The position numbers and the translations under genes were made by a program. 64,000 nt of DNA from Sycobia sp. Sy_11 (Eukaryota; Arthropoda; Insecta; Hymenoptera; Epichrysomallidae). Within the stretch, counting starts at the first letter, position 1; every line of letters begins with the position of its first letter. The stretch spans positions 773,569 to 837,568 of the forward strand of contig JACCIC010000225.1 in the NCBI GenBank assembly GCA_018907035.1. Reading direction: 5' to 3'. The notes below the pieces were generated by a model. That model was not told the origin of the DNA. It saw only the letters and a program-made list of their open reading frames with translations, and ran no database searches. Positions 50,238 through 60,742 of the stretch are shown piece after piece.

Positions 50238-50268
50238 CAATCAATATATTATTATAATATATTGATTG
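50238..50268. repeat. 14-bp inverted repeat, 3-nt loop
   Basis: CAATCAATATATTA, loop TTA, TAATATATTGATTG. Lies between the foldback-like element and the PBS-like motif. Confidence 0.9.
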
Positions 50269-50383
50269 CCTTCAATATTTTTTTTTTAAATAAACAATAT
50301 CTTGTTGAAACACCAAGATACTAAACTACTAAAACACTAGCGGTGTACTATATGGATGATTGCCAGCCCGGATCAGGAAAATC

Positions 50384-50402
50384 GTTACAAATGGCGCCCA
50401 AC
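50384..50402 (+). promoter_or_regulatory. LTR end and tRNA primer-binding-site-like motif
   Basis: GTTACA (50384-50389) is followed after two bases by TGGCGCCCAAC (50392-50402), a match to the primer-binding sites that gypsy-class elements use with tRNA-Lys-type primers. An AATAAA-like signal lies about 80 bp upstream and a gag-like frame starts 0.7 kb downstream, the expected order. The matching upstream LTR start cannot be located; the foldback-like element may have inserted into it. Confidence 0.5.
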
Positions 50403-51115
50403 TATCTAAGTATGTAAACTTTGAATGCGTTTTTTTAAGTTATAATGTTATTACTATTTGTAGGTTATACTTTCATTAACGAGTCTCGTTATAGTTCTCG
50501 TATTTTACAAATTTGTAATTGGTTTTAAATTATTAATTAATAAGCAATAAAATAGGTAGTTTAAAATTTGAAAATCCAAAAATAGTAATAATAAATAAAA
50601 AAGTATTTATTAGGTTATACTAAAATAGTAAATTGACAAATTATTATGTAAAACATAATTTTTTTGAATTTTAAAACAAAAGCAGGAGGTGATATCCACC
50701 AACAGAAATTTTTTAGAAGAACACCCTTTCTCTTTTCTCCCTTCGTCTTCTTTACCATAAAATCAGTTATTTTATTATATTTTATATAATAATTAACATT
50801 TATATTTCATATATTATACCCGTACATTATTTCCCCCTTGTATCTCAATACCAGTGCAATCATTTAAGTTTAAAGAAAAAAGAAAATTTATTTATTTCTC
50901 ACATTTAAGAATTTAATTATTTTGAATATATTATTCATTGTATAAAATAATAAGAATTATAATATAATATTTTTTGTTATAAATATTTAAAGTAGTTTAC
51001 AAATATTTTTGAAAAACAGACTACAAAAAACATTAGTCTCATAATAAAATAATACTTTCATTCTTCGTGTATAAAATAATATTATTGAAGCACTGATAGA
51101 ACCCTATACTACAAA

Positions 51116-51964
51116 ATGACAACCGAAGCTTCAATCACCGAAAAAATTCTAACGTTAAGCTTGGCGAAAATTCAAAGAGAATAATTAAGTAGAAGACATA
51201 GCGGTGCGGGTAACCTAAAAGAGTTACAAAGACAATTAGCGGATATATTGTTGGAAGTAAACAATTTAGATACTCCAAAACCCTTCGACAAAGATAATTC
51301 ACCTATCTTAACGCAAAATATATTAGATAATATTGCAGCGATAGCTACGTTAGAACAGGCTTCGAGCACAGACCCTAACGAAACATCTAGTCCAATAAAA
51401 GAAATACTAAATACATAGCTGTATAAGTCTTTTTATAGGCTTTGGTAAGCTCAATAAAAGAAAAAAAAAATACTAAATACGAAATCAACTACAAATGTAA
51501 TTCCGAACATACCACAATACATGGAAACAATTTCGAAAAATAATAAAGTTGACCCTTTGAATCCAAACAATAGAATAAATAAACACATATAGTATAATCT
51601 GAACACAAATAATACCCAAGAAGGGCAAACAAATACGCATGGCTATCGACTAAATACAACCGATCAACCGGCTACCTACCAAGATCATTGGTACACAAAT
51701 ATCACCACAAACAAATATTCACCCTTGGATTATAGATTAGAATATTTAAATAATACAGCACCTCATAATCCAAATACCATCCCAAACTATCCCCCATTTC
51801 ACACCGAAAATATACCGAATATAATGGAAAATAATAAAAATACGAACCATATACCATCAAGTTATACAAATTCGAACGCAACACATATCAATAGAGATTT
51901 TAACCAAGAACCATATAAATCAGGAGACACTAGAGAAAACGAAATGGCAGACCAACTACCTTAA
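51116..51964 (+). pseudogene. gag-like open frame of an LTR retrotransposon, broken
   Basis: The frame starts at ATG 51116 (MTTEASITEKILTLSLAKIQ). It is stopped once by TAA in its first 25 codons, then continues as SGAGNLKELQRQLADILLEV and on to a stop at about 51418. After an insertion-type interruption (51418-51475, bounded by two near-identical 22-bp copies beginning CAATAAAAGAAA), the downstream part runs with a single internal TAG to 51964. That part is Asn/Thr/Pro-rich. A helical N-terminal part, an Asn-rich C-terminal part and a PBS 0.7 kb upstream fit a Gag of gypsy or Pao type. I see no zinc knuckle and no pol. Confidence 0.5.
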
Positions 51965-52071
51965 GAGTGCTCCATACCGCGATCCCAGCGCCACGATGAA
52001 CTATTCAAACGGAAATGAAAATGTGTAAATCGTAGTTTTCGTTTTGCGTCCTCATTTTACGTTTTACAATA

Positions 52072-52356
52072 TTGAAACAAATTTTATACGAATCTTTGAA
52101 AAATTCTACAACTGGGGGTGTCCCTTATTGCTTTAATTATATGTTTCAAAGTTCGTTTAAAAAAATAAGAAAATGTTTATCTAACTGTCGTCTGCACTAT
52201 AGACCTCGCCGCTTTGCAGTAACATCAAATAACAACAAATATTATAAATTTTATACGTATAGTACAGATAAAACTTGGATAGCCCCGGATGTAGAATTGA
52301 ATAATGAATCAAATGAACTTTGTTTCATCTTTCTATTCATAGAATTGAGGGAGTAA
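52072..52356 (+). other. 94-codon open frame, unrecognised
   Basis: The frame begins with ATG? context unclear and encodes a basic, aromatic-rich product (for example CRLHYRPRRFAVTSNNNKYY). It follows the gag-like pseudogene after a gap. I recognise no domain; it may be a further decayed part of the same element or chance. Kept only because its composition is less AT-biased than neighbouring open frames. Confidence 0.15.
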
Positions 52357-52512
52357 AACGAAAAATAAGATTTTATTACGGTTATAATGCAAGTTGTCAA
52401 TTCTGTAGATAAAAAAGTGAGAACTTTAATTTCTGATTTTTTGAATAGGTGGCGCTGAAGAAAATATTCAATGCCGTACAAATCAAATAAAGAATTATGA
52501 AGCCTGGTGCAG

Positions 52513-52515
<3 letters not shown>

Positions 52516-52570
<55 letters not shown>
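52516..52570. repeat. (TA)n microsatellite
   Basis: About 27 TA units. Confidence 0.97.
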
Positions 52571-52575
<5 letters not shown>

Positions 52576-52940
52576 TAAATACACACATGTATACATCCAT
52601 GCATGCAAATACATTGCAAACATAGTAATGTGATTCGGAAATTTCAGATTACAGAGAGGTGCGAGATATACAAGCTTGAGCCAATAAATATATATGAAAA
52701 TATAATAGGAAAGTAATTGTTCTTTTCCTAACCTAAAGTATATATAATATTTATCTAGGCAAAAATGTTATTATTGCCTACGCAGATTTAATATTTATAT
52801 ACATCCTAACAATTTTTATTAATAAATCGTTTCTTATGACAACTAAAGTTCATTAAGAAATTCCCAAAATTTCAAAAATGTTTATTTTTTTTACAGGATA
52901 GTCTTTTAGCTACAATAAAAACTCATAATTTTAGGAGGAA

Positions 52941-53033
52941 ATGAGTTTTGAGTGTTCACAGCGTGTAATTGATGCATTTGAGTTATTACTTCGATATCCA
53001 CCCCTATTAGATAAAACGAATAAGAAAAAGTAA
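52941..53033 (+). CDS. Possible short exon or truncated MADF-like fragment
   Basis: After a possible acceptor (TTTTAG at 52930-52935 region) an ATG at 52941 opens 30 codons: MSFECSQRVIDAFELLLRYP then PLLDKTNKKK. The pattern of a helix followed by R-x-P-x-L-x-D-K resembles the start of a MADF DNA-binding domain. It is far too short to be sure and ends at TAA; it may be a truncated pseudogene or coincidence. Confidence 0.15.
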   Translation: MSFECSQRVIDAFELLLRYPPLLDKTNKKK

Positions 53034-53862
53034 CATGAAAAGAATATATAATTTTTAATTCAAATGTAAAATATCATAAAACCATCATTATTTTGGAATG
53101 TAGAAGTGTATGATTGTGTATTTATAGTACTGAATTTTGTATAAGGAGTAAGTACAGCTCCTAAATTAATATATTATATTATAAATATTTAAATATATAG
53201 TTATTTATATAAAGCAATTTTTTAATTTAATCTTATATTACACATCATTATACTGTTATTGGCACTTTGTATAATTTATACAATTATGTAATAACAGCTT
53301 TTATAGAAACTTTTTGTAAGAAAACTGTTACAAATTTAAATATTAAAATAATTTTTAATGAAGTAACACTATTATAAAAAAGACTATTATACAAAATATA
53401 AAAAATATATTTTTCAGATCCGATATAAAAAATGGACACAATTCTTTTAATGAATAATAAGACTATTTGTATCATTGTGGCTAATATTAACGGATATATA
53501 CATGTATTACGTTATATACGTATACAAAATTATAAAAAGAATATTTAACACAACAGGTATTTTTCTAAAAATTTGATAAATTGATACATTTTGACAATAG
53601 CACTTATATATTAGAAATTACTATCTTTTTCAATAAGTATTTTTTCAATAGTTTCATTACTATCTATTCAATGGGTAATTATAAAAATTTTATTTTAAAA
53701 TATATTCTTGTATGGTTAAAGTTTCCTTTAGTATTTCATACATTGTAATTTTTTGGAATAAATATGTCAGATTAAATAAAGTCAATATGCAAAATACAAA
53801 AATTATACATATATTGCAGCCAAAAATATCACGATGTATAATATAGAAATATTTTTTGTAAA

Positions 53863-53865
<3 letters not shown>

Positions 53866-53902
<37 letters not shown>
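53866..53902. repeat. (TA)n microsatellite
   Basis: About 18 TA units. Confidence 0.97.
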
Positions 53903-53905
<3 letters not shown>

Positions 53906-54911
53906 TTAAATAATTATAATGTAGAGTATAATATGCCATTATATTTAGAAGCTGTACTTGCTCCCTATGTAAAATCCAATCCTATTAAATATACAATCAT
54001 ACTGTTCTGTTTACTTTCTCAGAAACTGGTGATTTCATACTTTTCATTTAAAGTAAAAATTATATATTCTTCCCACTCTAATTTTTCATTATTTTGTATA
54101 TTAGAGACCTAACATAATAGCTATCTTGATTGCATTAACATCAGATTATATCTATAATATTAATATTATTACTTACGAACAATGAAACCGCCCCCTTCAA
54201 AACTTTAATTTATCATTATTTTTTTCATGATTATTTATATATACTTTAAATGGTCCTTTAAAATTAAAAATAAAGAAGGCCATACGTATTATGCGATTTG
54301 TGTATTTATTAATACGTAATAAATGAATATGTTTGTACTATTACCTTATTTTTATTTTCTTTACATCTAAGAATCTTATTATATAAATATAAATACTTCA
54401 TACCCTCGCACCTTACTCTGAGGAAGGGGAGATGAAGCTAATTGTCTTTTGGGAGGCTTTACGTTTTTAATGAATTTATTTAATAATTTTTTTCTTCAAA
54501 AATAGCATCTTAAATTATAGGTTTTTGTCTATCACTTGCACATTGAAATATAATATAACTGAACTTATTTGTATTTTGGGTGCCCGTCATGTCTCGTCTG
54601 TATATAACCGTTTGTCTGTAATTTTTTTATGAAATATATACTGATCTAAATTATATATATGTATTAATTTGCCATTAATAATTAATAATTTCTATTGAAT
54701 TATTGTTTACATGTTTATTTAAGTAATCATTAAATTACAATTATTATTGAAATAAAATTTTAATTTTCTATTATTTTTAATTCATAAAAAGTTAAATCTG
54801 GAGATAATTAACATTATAGAAGAGAAAAGAATAATCCATCAGAATGATGACCAAGAATTGTATCAAGACCTATCTCCATTCATCAGGTAATCATTATGTT
54901 GATACCTGCAT

Positions 54912-54915
<4 letters not shown>

Positions 54916-54962
<47 letters not shown>
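54916..54962. repeat. (TA)n microsatellite
   Basis: About 23 TA units, directly left of a GC-richer 280-bp block. Confidence 0.97.
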
Positions 54963-54965
<3 letters not shown>

Positions 54966-55058
54966 ATTATCGGATCAGCTGTACGACATTTTTCGAGAGG
55001 TTGGGTCGACTCTGTTCGGATTTGTGTTTCATTCGTTTAGAAAATCGTAAACACTCGC

Positions 55059-55241
55059 ATGCTGTCATCAAATCGTATACAATGCGATGTTGCCACTACT
55101 TTTTACATGATTTTGGAAACAGTGTTGAACGAATTGATAGAATACACCAGCTGCCAGCGCAATGATACGATTTGCGCGACCGTGGACCGTGATGCCCGTA
55201 ATACAGTTATTGACCACATATTCAAATACATGATTCTATGA
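55059..55241 (+). CDS. Short open frame, unrecognised (weak histone-fold-like pattern)
   Basis: Sixty codons from ATG 55059, in a block (54960-55240) with more even base composition than its surroundings. The product (MLSSNRIQCDVATTFYMILE then TVLNELIEYTSCQRNDTICA and a further helix) shows alternating helical hydrophobics. The R-x-D-T-I step loosely recalls a histone fold. A possible acceptor (GTTTAG) lies about 19 bp upstream. This is not a confident identification; an open frame also exists on the opposite strand. Confidence 0.18.
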   Translation: MLSSNRIQCDVATTFYMILETVLNELIEYTSCQRNDTICATVDRDARNTVIDHIFKYMIL

Positions 55242-55443
55242 TCATTACAGTTTTAGTATGATAAAATAATTCATCAACACAAACTATTGTATTAATTAAA
55301 AATAATGATTAATTCAATTTTCATTTAATTGAAAATTGAAAATAATACCTTATTAATTATATATATCGATAAAAATTAAAAGTAATTATAAATTATTACA
55401 AGTTAATTAAAAAATATCTCAACCCTGAGATATGTATATCTAA

Positions 55444-55445
<2 letters not shown>

Positions 55446-55489
<44 letters not shown>
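55446..55489. repeat. (TA)n microsatellite
   Basis: About 21 TA units. Confidence 0.97.
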
Positions 55490-55492
<3 letters not shown>

Positions 55493-55497
55493 CGTTG

Positions 55498-55555
55498 ATT
55501 GATAAATATTTTTATCGGTCTTTACAGTCTTTATAATATAATATATAAAAACATT
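55498..55555 (+). repeat. Copy of the MITE terminal sequence
   Basis: ATAAATATTTTTATCGGTCT then TTACAGTCTTTATAATATAA closely matches the left end of the small element at 56743-57018. Whether it is a truncated copy or one end of a larger element is unknown. Confidence 0.6.
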
Positions 55556-55978
55556 ATTATGTTGGAATAATGTAAGAATGAACTAGTAAGAAAGTAATAC
55601 ATAAATATTTTTTAAAATTAATTACAATTATTTATTAATTTTTGTTATAATTCAGGTGACTGTTTCACTCTCCATATCCAACGTGCCTTGCTTTGCCGAT
55701 TGGTCTACTCGAATATTTTTTGTCTGAAATTCGTGAAAAAATGAAGATATAGCCTGATTGGAATTTTAATATGAAAAAAAGAGTTACATATTATAATAAT
55801 ATCATATATTTCAGTGAATAATAATACTAATTGCAATTATTGATTTACAATGCAATATTATAATTAAACAAGAAGGAGAATATTAAATAAGTATATGTAC
55901 TATGACATTAGAACTAATATAAAATTACAGGCATTACACATTTTTTCTATTTTTCAATAGTTTACACTTCTTTATCAC

Positions 55979-55984
<6 letters not shown>

Positions 55985-56032
<48 letters not shown>
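55985..56032. repeat. (TA)n microsatellite
   Basis: About 24 TA units about 375 bp upstream of the transposase start codon. Confidence 0.97.
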
Positions 56033-56034
<2 letters not shown>

Positions 56035-56406
56035 TACCAAAATTATTTCTTGTGCCCCCATCCCCTCTATTTCATCAAAATTTTTTTCATATCATATTGG
56101 GTCGTTCAGTTTTATGTATGAATAAACAAAACATTTTATATAAACTACAGGTATAATTTCAATTGTTTCTCTCGAAATATAAGAATAATAACCTAATAAA
56201 TAACATACATACTCTGCAAATTAAGTCTTATTCAATTTTTTAATTTAGTCGATAAATTTAATTTATTTTTGTCTTAATTCTTTATTTATTTATATATTTG
56301 TGAAATTAGTTTACATTTTCAAACATTTTCGCATTTCTTTTATATTTTTTTCTTTCATTATTTTGTGTTATACTTATTGTTTTTTGTTCATAATATATTA
56401 TTCATA

Positions 56407-56528
56407 ATGATAAACAATTTTAATTTGAGTGACAAAGATGCAAGCGATATAAAAATTGTTTGTACGAGAAAACGTCATTTACAACTGAGTGTAAAACGAT
56501 TATCACAGAAACGACTGGCGGCGAAAAG
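56407..56528 (+). CDS. Transposase gene, exon 1
   Basis: The first ATG of the frame is at 56407. The exon encodes 40 residues (MINNFNLSDKDASDIKIVCT then RKRHLQLSVKRLSQKRLAAK) plus two bases of codon 41, ending at donor GTATAT (56529). The sequence is basic and probably helical, with Arg/Lys clusters that could act as a nuclear-localisation or DNA-contacting segment. The join to 60743 is supported three ways. Donor and acceptor phases agree (AG|G = Arg). The sense of the sequence continues as a basic helix (KRLAAK-R-MKIRKEKLEVEL). The acceptor has a T-rich tract. It has no recognised domain on its own. Confidence 0.6.
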
Positions 56529-56742
56529 GTATATGTTCTTCATTCATAATTAAAAAAATAATAAATAATTTTGATTTATTTGTGTAAAGTTAGTAGAGTA
56601 AAAAATATATATTCGTCAGATATATAGAAAATTAAGAAAACACCTATATGAATATATATATATGATTGTTAAAATAAAAAAAAAAAAAAACGTTTTGCGT
56701 TATTATGCAGGAATTAAAAATTGTATTTAGTTCGACTGTTCT

Positions 56743-57018
56743 GAAATAAATTAATAAATATTTGTATCGGTTTTACAGTCTTTATAATATAATATATTAG
56801 CTCAAATAATAACCGTTAGATTGTCCTTGTTTACATTCACCCCCGAAGAATCTGAAATAACACTCATTACTACAATAAATTATATTAAAAATTAAAAATA
56901 AAAATAAAATAGTAAATAAAATAAAAATAAAATAATAAATAAAATAAAATAAAAATAATAAAAACAATATTCTATGTTAATAAAGACTGTAAGATCGAAA
57001 AAAATATTTATTTATTTC
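56743..57018. mobile_element. Small inverted-repeat element (MITE-like)
   Basis: The ends are inverted copies of about 42 bp. The left contains TATCGGTTTTACAGTCTTTA; the right contains TAAAGACTGTAAGATCGA. Between them is about 190 bp of A/T-rich filler with AAAATAAAAT-type repeats and no open frame. A third copy of the terminus lies at 55498-55555. Transposase source and target duplication are unknown. Confidence 0.55.
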
Positions 57019-57954
57019 TATATGCATGCTTGTAAGGGAAATAAACAATGCTCATTTTTTTATTTTGATGCTGTAAAAATTCTCGACTATGAAAATCATA
57101 AATATAAGAACTTGATCTCAAATGCTATTGATAATGAAAAATAGTATAAATGGACAACTTCATACATGTAAATTAAAAAATAAGTATAATACTTTCATTG
57201 AAATGCTCTTGCATCCTTTTTATGCACTTATTTATTTTGTATTATCTGTTCAAATATCAAAATTTACATCGTTCTCATATTTATTTATATATGTATTATT
57301 GCACTTCATAGTAAATTTAATCTTCATTTGATGGTCAGTTTTAACTTGTTACGTTTCGGCATAAAACATCTGTTGTAAGAAATTTTTTTTGCTCTTATCA
57401 GGAATAAGTTGAAGTGCTGAAAAATATTATTTATTTAAGTAAATTCTAATAAAGTAAAGTTATATATGATAGAATTATCATTGGTTTCAATTTGATTATT
57501 TGCATTATTATTCTGTCAATATTTTCAATTAATTTGTAAATAATTTTTATTTCTTTCCATTTATTTACACTCTATCTCAGTATCCTTAAATTTTATAATT
57601 TTTTTTTGATTTTATGAACCCCCCCCCCTAATCGCACTTAAAAAGACAATAAGATTTTTGTAATCCTTTCAAAAATTAACTTTCTATGTAATGAACTTCA
57701 AAATATGAAATTTAAAAAACGATTCAAATCATTCTTTTATATTATTATTTTTCATTCATGAAAAAGTTACATAACACTAATAATATATCAATAGTTAATG
57801 AAAATCAGTAAATAATGAATTTAATTTTTCATAAATTTTTCTTTGAATTAAACGTCGCGATAGAGTCAGGAACGAGAGTTCCAGAACTACTGCCATGGAC
57901 CACTGATATAATATTTATACTTCTACATTGAGATTAATTTAAAATTAAAACCAC

Positions 57955-58985
57955 AATCTTTACAAAATATCGTGGGTCTCCTATCTGGGATCCCCGCAAG
58001 CTCCAAACAGGCCAAATACGATATCTACGATAAGCATTGTTAGAGTCAATGCATCAGCCCACTATTTTTTTGCAAATAACAACCACAAGATACGCCCATT
58101 CTGAAACTCTCCAGAAAGGTCTATCCTCCATCGGCACTGAACGTTCCTCCCATCACGTCACACACAGATCCCGCCACCCACTTATAGCTAATTCAAGCAT
58201 TCATATCATCTAACTGCAACTCTTCCGACTAATAACGCTAGTAACGAACTTCTTATGAAATAATGAAATGGCCAGCACAACTAATAATTCTTCCATCGGA
58301 GCTAATATAATGTGGAATGAAAACGGTATCTCCGTACAAAACAAGCTTACTGAACTCTCACATTTTATAGACACATTATATAGATATCCTATGCCTTATT
58401 ACCGAAATCAGATAACTAGACCCAAAATCTCTTTATAATTTTAAAATATACATACGCGAGCATCGTAAATGATTGTATGGTGGCTTTGCCATAATTATTC
58501 GAAGCCACATTCACCATAAACATTTAAAAACCTACTCATCCAAAAAATGAAAATATAATATTCGATTATATTTAAACAATACTCTCTTAAAAAAGCATCG
58601 CTACCTACTTACTTTCAAAACGTCTCCGGAATTTGAAGAGTTTTATAGCCTCGTTCAATCCCACATTTAGGATATGCATTTTCAGTCCAACGCTTTTTGA
58701 CCAACGTCATTTAAATAAATCATATAATTTACAATTTTAAAAATAAGAAAGCGTTTGACATTGATGGCAAACCAATAATGCTAAATACTCTTCTAGAATT
58801 ACTTAACTTTTCTGGTTAGCATTATCAATGCTATGTTTCACATACAATACTTCTGCCTCACAAGCAGCCATAGTTACTTGCCTCCTTAAAGAATGAAAAC
58901 CATTCTTCCACAGCAAGTAATCGCCCCAATAGTTTACTCAGTTCACTTAAGAAAATCGCAGAACTCGTTTACATTCTTGTTCTTC
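57955..58985 (+). pseudogene. Degraded jockey-type non-LTR retrotransposon fragment
   Basis: The remnant reads across several shifted frames. MWNENGISVQNKLTEL (from 58310) is the start of an apurinic-type endonuclease (W-N-x-N-G-x ... L). GGFAIIIRSHIHHKHLKTY (from 58479) is its internal G-G-x-A-I-I-I-R-S motif. NRPNSLLSSLKKIAEL (58915-58970) matches the first reverse-transcriptase block (Y-R-P-I-S-L-L-S-x-L-x-K-I-x-E). Order and spacing fit a LINE of the jockey/I group with internal deletions. Multiple stops and frameshifts show it is long dead. Base composition is less AT-rich than its surroundings. Confidence 0.65.
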
Positions 58986-60742
58986 TTTTATTATAACTAA
59001 AAATAAAATTTTACTAATTTTAAATATTACGTAAAAAAGTTTTAGCTCCCCCCCTCCCCGTGGAATTTTTTGGGACTCTATTATTCCCTTGAAAACCTTA
59101 CGGAATATAAAAATACTTCATATGCTACTGCAAATGGGCAGGCAACAATTATCGAGAATTTATAAAATATTTAGTATTTGTTTTGAAGATGCTGTTGTTT
59201 TACATAAGAACGTGGCCTCTACATACCGGCATATATTTTTTAAAACACTTAATGATAATCTAATCATTTCATTTATCTATTGATTTATAACGTGATATAA
59301 ATTTTGAAAAGAAAATATAATTTCATTTAAAATTTCATGCAGTACTAAACGATGCAATGTGAAGTACAATAAAGTATAGGAAGTAATGAAAATATATTAT
59401 ATGTATGGTCAGTAGAGCAAAATACTCACCCGACAATTTTTGTTTTCTGTTCGGGTAGTTCGTAATTTTTGCTACGTTCATCGATGATTGACTAATTGAG
59501 AGATCATATTGTCAACACTCACCGTTGAACTTAATCTCTAGATTTTCTTCGGAGTTGTAGCTTTTTATGTTTTTTAGTACGTTAGGAAATCTTGGAACAC
59601 AGCTGGCTATCAGCGTTCGAGACCGTATCGAAGGAACAATATGCAGCGGTTTAATATTATATGACAATATATGTACAATACAATGAGTCTTATTTACGAC
59701 TTTTAAACCACTTTCTTATGACAGGCCGACTGTCTTAGAAGCATCCCTCGAAATTCTATTTAGTTGTGTAAAGCATTTTATTAGTATAGCATATGAAGAA
59801 TTGTATGTTTGCTTCACTCAAATACTTATAAAGATGTAAACGTAAGTTCTATGATTACGAAAAAAGGATTGGCTTCTTAGGTCTTCAATTTTTACCCATA
59901 ACAAAGTTTGTACACTAAGATGTGTAACTAAGGAGTGTATTTGGACTAGTAAAGATTTATTAGAGAAATTTATAACCTTGAATATTAAATAAAGTTCTTT
60001 TCGATTGTGAGCATATCAACACATTAAATTTGTAATATGTCGTCTTTACTTGTTGTTCTTGCTTTTAGATGAAACTTCTGAAGCCTTATACGATGTTTAT
60101 TACATCCAGATATAAAAATTACAAAGAAATAACATAAGCACTATAAATTTTCACGCATAGTCTACGTTCCGGCTTCCAACAATTTCCTATCCAGCTCTGT
60201 TTTAAGATTATACCTTAAAAGTTTTCTTTTACAGAATAGTCTAGTTACATACAAAGATTAACGACTGAAAAACATATTTTCTGAATGATATATAAATTTT
60301 ATATTCATTACTTCATATGAAGTTGTTTTTCAATTTAAAAAAAATATAAATCATACAATAGTCATGTTAATTTTTTTCATATGCATTCATATAACTATAT
60401 ATATATATGTTTACAGTTAATTATAACAAATTGCATAATGTTCTTGGAGCTATTATGACCACTTTTCCAACACTTGAATTTTTAGTTTTTATTGTACATA
60501 AAATATGAAAATTGTATTATATATCTATAGCTGTATTCAGAGATGATATCTCACAATACAAAATTACTGCAAACTTGCTGCAAATTTATAATACTGATTG
60601 AATTTTGTTAGGATGCTGTGATATATATATTACAATATGAGAACAGTATTATTAGTGCAATCTGTTAATTCAGTGTTTTGCTTTTCAACATTATTGTTTG
60701 CAAAATATAAAATTTTTACATAATTTATTTCTTTAATGATAG

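Larger units (their letters stand above)
52357..56406. other. AT-rich region upstream of the transposase gene
   Basis: Contains five (TA)n arrays and two weak short open frames (listed separately). No recognisable element end or promoter motif could be fixed. Confidence 0.45.
56529..60742 (+). other. Intron of the transposase gene
   Basis: 4.2 kb from GTATAT to TTAATGATAG (AG at 60741-60742). It holds a small inverted-repeat element and a degraded LINE. Such a long intron in a transposon gene is unusual, and the nested insertions explain part of its length. Confidence 0.55.

Noticed and set aside
57122..57331. 69-codon open frame in the transposase intron
   Set aside because: AT-rich, hydrophobic product typical of random AT-rich sequence; no similarity recognised.
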